In this document: positions 1-5,586 of the stretch, piece by piece | How the letters are laid out: each line of letters opens with the position of its first letter | How positions within the stretch are numbered: position 1 is the stretch's first letter | Source of the DNA: an uncultured Thermoleophilia bacterium | GTDB taxonomy: Bacteria > Actinomycetota > Thermoleophilia > Gaiellales > F1-60-MAGs149 | NCBI GenBank assembly: GCA_902806305.1 | Contig: CADCWC010000280.1 | Span: 1 to 5,586 of the forward strand | Direction: 5' to 3' | DNA: 5,586 nucleotides | Program-made: the position numbers and the translations under genes | The notes under the pieces: model-generated | What the model saw: only the letters and a program-made list of their open reading frames with translations | Databases searched by the model: none | Told to the model about the DNA's origin: nothing

Positions 1-866
1 CGGACGCGGCTCGCGCCGACGCCGACCACCATCTCCACGAACTCGGAGGCGCTGAGGGAGAAGAACGGCACGTCGGCCTCGCCCGCCACGGCCCGCGCGA
101 GCAGCGTCTTGCCGGTGCCCGGCGGCCCGGAGAGCAGGACGCCCTTGGGGATCGCGCCGCCGAGCCGCGTGTACTTCGACGGGTTCTTGAGGAAGTCGAC
201 GATCTCGACCAGCTCGGCCTCGGCCTCCTCGATGCCCGCCACGTCCTCGAAGGTCGTGCGGTGGGCGGTCGCCTCGTAGCGCTTCGCCTTCGAGCGCCCG
301 AGACCCGTCAGCCCGCCGCCCATGCCCGCGGCGGCACGGCGGAGGAAGAAGATCATCAGCGCCACGATGAGCAGCGTCGGGCCGAAGAAGAGCAGCACCG
401 TGACGAGGAACGAGTTCCCCTCCTCCAGCGGCTCGGCGTTGACCTCGACCTTCTGGCGGACCAGGAGCTGCAGCAGCTCGTCGTCGGCGAACGCGGGCCG
501 CTCGGTCTCGAACTGGTCCCCGGTCTCTCCCTGGTCGCCGGACGGGTAGGTGATCTCCTTCTTGAAGCGCCCCTGGATCGTGTCGCCCTGGGACGTGACG
601 GAGCCGACGTTGCCCGCCTGGACCTGCTGGCGGAACGTCGTGTACGGCACGTCGAGCCGCTCCTCGGGCGACGTCAGCAGGTTGCCGAGAAGCAGGTTCG
701 CGACGAGGAGCGCGAGGACGACGTACCAGAAGCGGCGGCCGAGGCCCTGGAACATCCGGCGTGGGGGCGGAGGATCCTCGGGCGGCGCGCCCTCGACCCG
801 CCACCCCGCCTGAGAGCGCTCGGGCTTCGTGGAGTCGACGGGGCCTCGCGGTCGCGTGGTGGCCAT
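1..866 (-). CDS. ftsH: ATP-dependent zinc metalloprotease FtsH, N-terminal 288 residues (truncated by window edge)
   Basis: FtsH is a membrane-anchored hexameric AAA+ protease that unfolds and degrades misfolded membrane proteins and some short-lived cytosolic regulators. The visible 288 residues show a Pro/Arg-rich cytosolic N-terminus (about 1-45), a first membrane helix (about 46-64), an extracytoplasmic FtsH_ext domain (about 65-152), a second membrane helix (about 153-175), a glycine-rich linker (about 180-190), and the start of the AAA+ domain. The AAA+ part has the FEDVAG signature (206-211), Walker A GPPGTGKT (247-254) and the pore-loop region EFVEMVVGVGASRV (275-288). Walker B, the second region of homology and the HEXXH protease site lie beyond the left edge. 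The ATG at 866 is chosen because it is the first ATG in frame and has a well-placed -10-like hexamer; no Shine-Dalgarno sequence precedes it. Met38 (753-755) is a less likely alternative. The N-terminal tail is longer than in E. coli FtsH, and the usual pore phenylalanine (MFVGVG) is valine here. Confidence 0.96.
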   Translation of the reverse strand, partial: MATTRPRGPVDSTKPERSQAGWRVEGAPPEDPPPPRRMFQGLGRRFWYVVLALLVANLLLGNLLTSPEERLDVPYTTFRQQVQAGNVGSVTSQGDTIQGRFKKEITYPSGDQGETGDQFETERPAFADDELLQLLVRQKVEVNAEPLEEGNSFLVTVLLFFGPTLLIVALMIFFLRRAAAGMGGGLTGLGRSKAKRYEATAHRTTFEDVAGIEEAEAELVEIVDFLKNPSKYTRLGGAIPKGVLLSGPPGTGKTLLARAVAGEADVPFFSLSASEFVEMVVGVGASRV

Positions 867-878
867 GGGGGAAGCCTA
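867..878 (-). promoter_or_regulatory. Candidate leaderless promoter of ftsH (-10 element TAGGCT)
   Basis: Read on the minus strand, TAGGCT (878-873) fits the TANNNT form of an actinobacterial -10 element. It is followed by exactly six bases (TCCCCC) and then the ftsH ATG. In mycobacteria and related bacteria this spacing typically puts the transcription start on the A of the start codon, giving a leaderless mRNA. The lack of any Shine-Dalgarno sequence before this ATG supports the reading. No convincing -35 hexamer is seen at the usual distance; TCGACC lies only 10 bases upstream, which is too close. A six-base degenerate match can occur by chance, so confidence is moderate. Confidence 0.45.
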
Positions 879-892
879 GCCGCCGAGCGGTC

Positions 893-918
893 GAGCGGCC
901 GCCGAGCCGGCGCTGCTC
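893..918 (-). terminator. Imperfect GC hairpin at the end of the grpB-like gene; possible terminator or mRNA end signal
   Basis: On the minus strand GAGCAGC (918-912) can pair with GCCGCTC (899-893) with one A-C mismatch. Inside it GCCG (911-908) pairs with CGGC (904-901) around a three-base GCT loop, leaving one bulged G (900). The stem begins within the stop codon of the grpB-like gene. No T-tract follows, so it is not a classical intrinsic terminator. Stem-loops without a T-tract have been proposed as terminators in GC-rich actinobacteria, and it may instead protect the 3' end or only weaken read-through into ftsH. In DNA this GC-rich, short hairpins are common by chance. Confidence 0.3.
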
Positions 919-1504
919 ACTTCCTCACGCTCCGGGCCCACGCGACCGCTCGTGCCTGGAGGTCGACGACGTACCGCTCCTTGCCGGCGATGTAGGCGAG
1001 TCGGTCACCGGGATGCCGCTCCGCCACCTCCTGCTTCAGCGCCGCATACCGTCCCGCCTCGTCGGGGTGCGTCCGCAGGAAGTCGCGGACGGCGAGGTGG
1101 CGGAACTCGACCTCACCGCCCGCCTCGCACACGTGCAGATGGTGGGAACGTGGCCGCTCCGGCGGTCTCGCGAAGAACCGGCGGCTCGTGGACGCGGGAT
1201 CGGGCGCATACAGGTAGCCGAGGCCCTCCAGCGGCCCGACGTACCTCGCCCGGGGTTCCATCGCGGCCACCGATACCTGCAGGTCGAGAATCGGCTTGGC
1301 GGCAAGGCCGGGCACAGCGGTCGAGCCGACGTGCTCGAGGCGCACCGCCACGACTCCGAGCGCGTCCGCGACGCGCCGCAGCTCGGCCGCCGCCAGATGC
1401 TCCCACGCCGCATCGTGCCCGACGATCCGGACGGCCGGGTCCAGGCGGTCGTCGAGCGACGGATGGCGGGACGGTGGTGCCTCCCGGGAACCGTCGCGAT
1501 CCAT
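917..1504 (-). CDS. GrpB/UPF0157 family protein (predicted nucleotidyltransferase fold)
   Basis: This 195-residue protein has the usual GrpB (UPF0157) length and layout. The signature HVGSTAVPGLAAKPILDL lies at 58-75, preceded by AVRIVGHDAAW (24-34). A HHLHV motif sits at 121-125, followed by FRHLAVRDFLRTHPD (134-148) and a C-terminal helix with YAALKQEVAERHPGDR and AYIAGKERYV (about 153-179). GrpB proteins are assigned to the nucleotidyltransferase fold superfamily. In the GS...DxD/E-type signature this one keeps Asp74 but has Gln76 at the second acidic position, as I recall for other family members. The true substrate is unknown; some homologues have been linked to dephospho-CoA kinase fusions. 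The ATG at 1504 lies one base after the helicase stop (TGA-C-ATG), with only a weak GGCGG purine stretch upstream, so translation is probably coupled. Its role beside a helicase/ATPase cassette is unclear. Confidence 0.92.
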   Translation of the reverse strand: MDRDGSREAPPSRHPSLDDRLDPAVRIVGHDAAWEHLAAAELRRVADALGVVAVRLEHVGSTAVPGLAAKPILDLQVSVAAMEPRARYVGPLEGLGYLYAPDPASTSRRFFARPPERPRSHHLHVCEAGGEVEFRHLAVRDFLRTHPDEAGRYAALKQEVAERHPGDRLAYIAGKERYVVDLQARAVAWARSVRK

Positions 1505-1505
1505 G

Positions 1506-3698
1506 TCACGCCGCCGTGCGCGTCGCGGCCCGCGCCGCCGCCCAGGCGCCCGGCACGTCGAGGTTCGTGGCGGCGTAGTCGCGGGCCAGGAGCTCGTCGG
1601 GCAGCGCCCAGTCGTACTTGCCGCGCAGCCGGTTGCGCACGCCTCGGGCCAGGGCGAGCGGGTCGGGCGGCTCGCCGGACAGCATCGCCAGGAGGTGGCT
1701 CGTGAGCGCGCGGGCCGACGCGCGCGGCACCGTCACCGTCAGCCGGTCCGTCGAGACGGGGAGGCCGCGCTCGAGCAGCAGGACGACGAGCGTGTTCGTG
1801 ACGCGGTCGTCGGCCCAGGGCACGAGGATCGCGTTGCCGTCGTGCTCGATCAGCGTGCGACGCTCGAGCCCGAGGGCCGTGTAGGCGGCGCGCGCCTCTT
1901 CGAGCTGCGTCCGGGCGCCGGCGTCGAGGAACGGCGGCACGTCGGTCTCCGCGAGCAGACGCCGCATCTCCTCGCGGACGCGGCCGTGGACGGGCGCGCC
2001 GGCGCCGCCGAAGATCGGCGGACGGCCGCCACCCGCGGGCGCCAGGTCGATGCTGCGGCGGCCCTCGTCGACGGACAGGACGCGCCAGCGCCGGCCGGAG
2101 AACACGAGCAGCGCCCCCTCGCCGAGCGGCGCGTCGATCGGCAGCGTGCCGAGCGTCCGGCCCTCGGCGACGAGGGTGTACTCCTCGGGCGTCGAGAAGG
2201 CGGCGTAGAACGTGTGGTGGTTGACGAGCCGCTCACCGCGGGCGCCGTGCAGGAGGATGCCCTCGCCGCTCTGCACGAGCAGGTCCTGACCGGCCAGGTG
2301 CCGGAGCAGCGCCCCGAACGAGGCGGCGTCGAGCGTCGAGAAGGGCCCCGACCCGCAGAGCGCCCGGTACGCGTCGCGGGGTGTGACGCCGCCGTGCTGG
2401 GCGATCAGCGAGAGCAGCTGCTGGACCAGCGTCGACCCGTCGAGCGCGCCGGGCGGCGGCGGCTCGTACCAGCGGTCGAGCAGCAGGCGCACCGTCGCGA
2501 CGGTCTGGACGAGCTCGGAGCGGAGCGCGTCCTGCGGCGGGGCCGACGGCGAGGCCCGGGGCTCGCGCACGTAGAGACGGAGCACCGCCGCCTCGCCGCG
2601 GCGGCCCGAGCGTCCGAGCCGCTGACGCAGCGCCGAGACGGACGGCGGTGCGCCGATCTGGGCGATGCTCGTGACGCTGCCGACGTCGATGCCGAGCTCG
2701 AGGGTCGACGTGGTCACGGCCGAGGCGGGGCGCGTGCGGTCCTTGAGCATCCGCTCCACGTCCTCGCGGCTCTCCTTCGAGAGGCTGCCGTGGTGCGGGA
2801 AGAACTCGTTGGGAAGCCGCTCGGCGGTGCTGCGCCGGGCGAGCAGGTCGGCGTAGAGCTCGACCTCCGCGCGGCTGTTGGCGAAGATCAGGTTGTCCGA
2901 GCCGCGCAGCGTGCGCCAGAGATGGTCGGCGATGGTGAGCTCCGCCGGGGTGGCCGCGGCCTCCGGGTCCGGCGTCTCGGCGTCCGTGACCCCGCGCAGG
3001 CCGAGCAGCAGCTGCTGGCCGCCGCCGTCGGCCGTGACGAGCCGCACGCGGGCGCCGTGGCCCGGGCGCAGGAACTCGGCGGCGAGCGCCATCTCGCCGA
3101 GCGTGGCGCTGAGCCCGATCCGCGGCGCGCGCCGACGGGCCACCAGCTCGATCCGGTGCAGCAGCGACTGCAGCTGCCGGCCACGGGCGCTGCCGAGGAA
3201 GGCGTGCAGCTCGTCCACGACCACGTAGTCGAGGGCGCCGAAGAGGCGACCCACCGCCGGACCGCGGCCCACGAGCAGCGCCTCGAGCGACTCCGGCGTG
3301 ATCTGCAGCACGCCACGCGGCTCGGCGAGGAGCCTGCCCTTCCGCGACGAGGAGACGTCGCCGTGCCACGCCGTGACAGGCACGCCCACCTGGCCGCAGA
3401 GGTCCTCGAGCCGCGCGTGCTGGTCGTTGATGAGCGCCTTCAGCGGCGCGACGTAGAGCACCTGCACCGACGTCGCGGGACGGTCGGCGAGAGCCGTGCA
3501 GATCGGCAGGAACGCGGCCTCGGTCTTGCCGCCCGCGGTGGGACCCGCGACGATGAGGTCGTCCCCGGCCAGGATCGGCGCGACCGCCTCCTCCTGGATC
3601 GGCCGGAGCTCGCGCCAGCCCTGCTCGGCGACCCAGCGGCGGACCTGGGGGTGCAGGCGCTCCCAGCCGCCCGTCACCGTGGCGCTCAGCGCAGCCAC
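1506..3698 (-). CDS. Lhr-like superfamily 2 DEAD/DEAH-box helicase (BrxHI-like)
   Basis: This 730-residue protein is predicted to translocate on or unwind nucleic acid using ATP. All SF2 motifs appear intact: a Q-motif-like PIQEEAV (33-39), Walker A AGPTAGGKTE (51-60), Ia APLKALINDQ (84-93), Ib TPESLEAL (134-141), Walker B VDELH (161-165), III SATL (197-200), IV IFANSRAEVE (271-280), V TTSTLELGIDVG (329-340) and VI QRLGRSGRRG (359-368). The region about 395-500 looks like the winged-helix part of Lhr-type helicases. After it comes a beta-rich segment with GALLVFSGRRWRVLSVDEG (528-546), also typical of Lhr relatives. It is half the length of E. coli Lhr, matching the shorter Lhr-core/BrxHI type. 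The GTG at 3698 is used; it follows the ATPase stop by 10 bases (CGCGGGGGCG, purine-rich), and I find no usable earlier start. The order ATPase then helicase recalls the brxD-brxHI pair of type 2 BREX. The family call is firm; the defence role is inferred from context. Confidence 0.95.
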   Translation of the reverse strand: MAALSATVTGGWERLHPQVRRWVAEQGWRELRPIQEEAVAPILAGDDLIVAGPTAGGKTEAAFLPICTALADRPATSVQVLYVAPLKALINDQHARLEDLCGQVGVPVTAWHGDVSSSRKGRLLAEPRGVLQITPESLEALLVGRGPAVGRLFGALDYVVVDELHAFLGSARGRQLQSLLHRIELVARRRAPRIGLSATLGEMALAAEFLRPGHGARVRLVTADGGGQQLLLGLRGVTDAETPDPEAAATPAELTIADHLWRTLRGSDNLIFANSRAEVELYADLLARRSTAERLPNEFFPHHGSLSKESREDVERMLKDRTRPASAVTTSTLELGIDVGSVTSIAQIGAPPSVSALRQRLGRSGRRGEAAVLRLYVREPRASPSAPPQDALRSELVQTVATVRLLLDRWYEPPPPGALDGSTLVQQLLSLIAQHGGVTPRDAYRALCGSGPFSTLDAASFGALLRHLAGQDLLVQSGEGILLHGARGERLVNHHTFYAAFSTPEEYTLVAEGRTLGTLPIDAPLGEGALLVFSGRRWRVLSVDEGRRSIDLAPAGGGRPPIFGGAGAPVHGRVREEMRRLLAETDVPPFLDAGARTQLEEARAAYTALGLERRTLIEHDGNAILVPWADDRVTNTLVVLLLERGLPVSTDRLTVTVPRASARALTSHLLAMLSGEPPDPLALARGVRNRLRGKYDWALPDELLARDYAATNLDVPGAWAAARAATRTAA

Positions 3699-3708
3699 CG
3701 CCCCCGCG

Positions 3709-5046
3709 TCAGAGTCGGAACGACGCGAGGTCGTCGTCGTCCGACCGCCCGGCGCCTGCGGGCGTCGCGAGCGCGTCCCCGGGCAGCGGCGCGAAGTCGG
3801 GGTTCTCGTCCGGTGCGAGCTCGACGCGACCGAGCAGGTCCTCCCAGGACGCCCCGGGGTTCTGCTCGAGGACCGCGAGCAGGTTGACGAACTCCCGGAT
3901 CGTGTTGCGCGGCGTGCGGAAGTAGGCGCTGCCGACGCGCGAGGAGCAGTGCTCCATGAAGGCGGCGAGGGCCTCGTCCGGCAGGTCCGGCCCGCCGTCG
4001 CCCGCGGCGAACACCGCGCGCAGCTTCACGAGCAGGACGTAGAGGTCCTCGGGCGTGAGGTTGGCGAGCGAGATGACCGGCCCGGAGCGGTCGACGAGCC
4101 CGTCGCGGGCGAACGTGTTCTCCGCGAGGCGCGTCTGCAGCGCGGCGTAGGAGTAGAGGCCGCGGCGCGTGTCCATGAGGAAGTCGGGCGTGCCGCCGAG
4201 CACGAAGCCGAGCCCGAGACCCGACCCCTGCAGGCTGTCGTTCAGGATGCGCAGGATCTGCTCGTAGTTCGAGTTGCGGGCCTGGGCGTTGCCGAGCTTG
4301 TAGAGGTTGACGAGCTCGTCGAGGAACACCACGAGCCCCGAGAAGCCGGCCAGGCGCACGAAGCGGGCGAACAGCTTGAGCCCGTCGTAGAAGAACGCGT
4401 CGTCGATGATCGTCCGCACGCCGAGCGCCTGCCGGGCCTCGGTGCGGGTCGAGTACTCGCCGCGGAGCCAGCGCACCGCGTGCCGCTGCAGCTCCTCGTC
4501 ACCCCGGTCGTGCGCCCGCCAGTAGGCGGCGATCACCTGCGCGAAGTCGTACCCGCCCGTCAGCTCCTGCAGCGACTCGAGCCGGGTGCCGATGACGGCG
4601 GCCGGGTCGCGGCCCTCCGCGTCGCCTTGAGTCTGCGCGGACGACACGAACCGCTCGACGACGGAGGCGAGCCCCCCGCCCTCGGGACGCTGGCGGGTCG
4701 ACACGTTGCGCATCAGCTCGGCGTAGAGGCTCCGCGCCTGGCCGCCCGAGCCGTAGAGGCGCCGCTCCGGCGTGAGGTCGGCGTGCGCCGTGACGAACTT
4801 CTTCTCCAGGGCGATCAGCCGCACGAGCTGGAGGAAGAACGTCTTCCCCGCGCCGTACTCGCCGATCACGAAGCGGATCGCGGAGCCGCCGTCCTCGAGC
4901 CGGTCGAGGTCGGAGACGAGCGCCTCGACCTCGGCCACGCGTCCGACCTGCACGTGCCGGAGGCCCGTGCGCGGGACCACGCCGGCCCGCAGCGACTGGA
5001 TGATGGCGTCCCGCTCGCGGGGACGGATGCGCGGCGTCTCGGTCAC
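3709..5046 (-). CDS. BrxC/BrxD-family P-loop ATP-binding protein (DUF2791)
   Basis: This 445-residue P-loop ATPase resembles BrxD of BREX systems. It has an N-terminal REAI-like helix (11-20, ERDAIIQSLR), GRVAEVEAL (35-43), Walker A GEYGAGKT (62-69) within a strand-loop-helix, Walker B LVVFLDEL (238-245), a sensor-1-like FVLGGTPDF (281-289), TRLAE (305-309, possible arginine finger) and FRTPRNTIREFVNLL (376-390, sensor-2-like). The tail (about 411-445) is Pro/Gly/Asp-rich and ends DDDDLASFRL. The start is GTG at 5046 because it overlaps the upstream stop as GTGA and gives the expected N-terminus; the reading frame is open far upstream (to 5496) but that stretch is antisense-type Arg/Ala noise overlapping the TerB-type gene. 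The GTGA overlap implies translational coupling and roughly matched amounts. In BREX, BrxC/BrxD-type ATPases are required but their mechanism is poorly known. Here the protein likely acts with the adjacent helicase and TerB-type protein. It could also belong to a non-BREX branch of DUF2791. Confidence 0.9.
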   Translation of the reverse strand: MTETPRIRPRERDAIIQSLRAGVVPRTGLRHVQVGRVAEVEALVSDLDRLEDGGSAIRFVIGEYGAGKTFFLQLVRLIALEKKFVTAHADLTPERRLYGSGGQARSLYAELMRNVSTRQRPEGGGLASVVERFVSSAQTQGDAEGRDPAAVIGTRLESLQELTGGYDFAQVIAAYWRAHDRGDEELQRHAVRWLRGEYSTRTEARQALGVRTIIDDAFFYDGLKLFARFVRLAGFSGLVVFLDELVNLYKLGNAQARNSNYEQILRILNDSLQGSGLGLGFVLGGTPDFLMDTRRGLYSYAALQTRLAENTFARDGLVDRSGPVISLANLTPEDLYVLLVKLRAVFAAGDGGPDLPDEALAAFMEHCSSRVGSAYFRTPRNTIREFVNLLAVLEQNPGASWEDLLGRVELAPDENPDFAPLPGDALATPAGAGRSDDDDLASFRL

Positions 5047-5586
5047 GGGGCGAGCAGCTCCTCGAGCACCTCGGGATCGACCTCGAGCGGGTCGTCGCCG
5101 TCGAGCAGCGGCGCGTCGCACACGTCGTAGGCCGCCTCGTTCAGTCGGTCGAGCGCGCCGTCGGGCAGCAGCCGCTGGTCCCCGGCGGCCCGGTCGAACT
5201 CGGTCCGCGGGACGACGGTCCGACCGACCAGGGAGCGGAGCAGCGCGGCGTGCGGCGCGTCGAGCCCCGCGGGCAGCGTGCCGTCGTCCACGGCCCCCGG
5301 CGCCCCGCCGTTCCCCGCTGCGGCACCCGTGGCCCCGGGAGCGGCGCCCTCCTCCTCGGCGAAGATCGACGACAGCAGGGCCGAGACGGCGTGCGTCTCC
5401 CGGAGCGTGCGCTCGATCCGCCCGCGGTCGAGGACGACCGGCTCCGGCTCGGCCGGCACCTCGGGTCGCGGACGCACCGCGCCACCGGGCCGCCACGCGG
5501 CGGCCCGATCGGGCGCGGTCGAGGGGTCACCCGTGATCAAGCCGTGCAGCTGGCGGTAGACCGTCTCGGGCTGCAGCCCGAGCAGC
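5043..5586 (-). CDS. TerB-N/TerB-C domain protein, C-terminal 180 residues (5' end outside window)
   Basis: The frame is open to the window edge, so only the C-terminal 180 residues are visible and the start is unknown. The first visible residues, LLGLQPETVYRQLHGL, look like the end of the conserved N-terminal (TerB-N/TerB-like) part. A Pro-rich linker follows. The TerB-C-like region then begins with VVLDRGRIERTLRETHAV and LLSSIFAEEE. It is interrupted by a Gly/Ala/Pro-rich insert (encoded at about 5345-5275) and ends with LDRLNEAAYDVCDAPLLDGD and a terminal DPEVLEELLAP. The NEAAYDVCDxPLLDGDDPLEV pattern is the strongest sign of TerB-C. TerB-type domains are known from tellurite-resistance and Ter-linked stress systems, where some are associated with helicases and ATPases; whether they bind metal in this subtype is unknown. 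The stop overlaps the ATPase start by four bases, placing it first of the visible cassette genes. Family assignment comes from sequence patterns recalled from memory, so it is less certain than its neighbours. It probably acts as a scaffold or sensor, which is inference. Confidence 0.72.
   Translation of the reverse strand, partial: LLGLQPETVYRQLHGLITGDPSTAPDRAAAWRPGGAVRPRPEVPAEPEPVVLDRGRIERTLRETHAVSALLSSIFAEEEGAAPGATGAAAGNGGAPGAVDDGTLPAGLDAPHAALLRSLVGRTVVPRTEFDRAAGDQRLLPDGALDRLNEAAYDVCDAPLLDGDDPLEVDPEVLEELLAP

Noticed and set aside
261..1705. Plus-strand open frames opposite ftsH and the grpB-like gene
   Set aside because: Their Arg/Ala/Pro-rich translations show no motifs, and both minus-strand genes are recognised families.
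1296..3887. An 863-codon open frame on the plus strand, antisense to the helicase
   Set aside because: It is a shadow of GC-rich codon bias. Its translation is Arg/Glu/Ala/Val-rich with no domain, and the opposite strand encodes a helicase with every motif intact.
3496..5130. A 544-codon plus-strand open frame antisense to the ATPase
   Set aside because: It is low-complexity Arg/Glu/Val/Leu sequence with no recognisable fold and mirrors the clear P-loop ATPase on the minus strand.
5047..5496. An N-terminal extension of the BrxD-like ATPase to a start at 5496
   Set aside because: The added 150 residues are Arg/Ala/Gly noise overlapping the TerB-type gene in another frame. The GTG at 5046 gives the expected N-terminus and the GTGA overlap.
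5043..5540. Treating the TerB-type gene as a complete 165-residue protein starting at TTG 5540
   Set aside because: The frame stays open to the window edge with family-like residues (LLGLQPETVYRQLHGL) upstream, so the gene continues outside the window.
1506..5586. Calling the region a complete BREX system
   Set aside because: Only BrxD-like and BrxHI-like genes are present. No PglX, PglZ, PglW or PglY is visible, and the third gene looks like a TerB-domain protein.
1..5586. CRISPR arrays, tRNAs, rRNAs, insertion sequences or phage integration sites
   Set aside because: No regularly spaced repeats, RNA gene signatures, transposase frames or terminal inverted repeats were found; coding sequence fills nearly the entire window.

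Overview
The window is very GC-rich (roughly 70% or more by eye) and carries five genes, all read from the minus strand and packed almost end to end. GTG start codons, heavy G/C third positions, Ala/Arg/Gly-rich proteins and a possible leaderless promoter suggest a high-GC actinobacterium, perhaps a deep-branching lineage such as Thermoleophilia/Solirubrobacterales. The lineage is an inference; no rRNA or tRNA is present to fix it. No gene-free stretch exceeds about 50 bases.

Layout in transcription order (right to left): (1) 5586-5043, the C-terminal part of a TerB-N/TerB-C type protein, whose start lies outside the window; (2) 5046-3709, an ATP-binding protein of the BrxC/BrxD family (DUF2791), overlapping gene 1 by 4 bases (GTGA); (3) 3698-1506, a large Lhr-like superfamily 2 DEAD/DEAH helicase resembling BrxHI, starting 10 bases after gene 2; (4) 1504-917, a GrpB/UPF0157 predicted nucleotidyltransferase-fold protein, starting 1 base after the helicase stop; (5) 866 to the left edge, the first 288 codons of ftsH, 50 bases after gene 4. 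That 50-base gap holds an imperfect hairpin beginning just at the grpB-like stop codon and a TAGGCT -10-like hexamer placed exactly where a leaderless ftsH transcript would need it.

Genes 1-3 form the interesting unit. The tight coupling implies a complex or pathway in which a TerB-domain scaffold or sensor works with a BrxD-like ATPase and a DNA-translocating helicase. BrxD and an Lhr-like helicase also occur together in type 2 BREX phage defence, but no methyltransferase (PglX), phosphatase-like PglZ, PglW or PglY is seen here. The cassette is best described as a BREX-related, TerB-linked ATPase-helicase module with a probable DNA-processing or defence role. That role is inference, not demonstrated. 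The GrpB-like gene is either a passenger or an unrecognised fourth member. ftsH is a housekeeping membrane protease gene that probably marks the chromosomal neighbourhood and is likely transcribed at least partly on its own.
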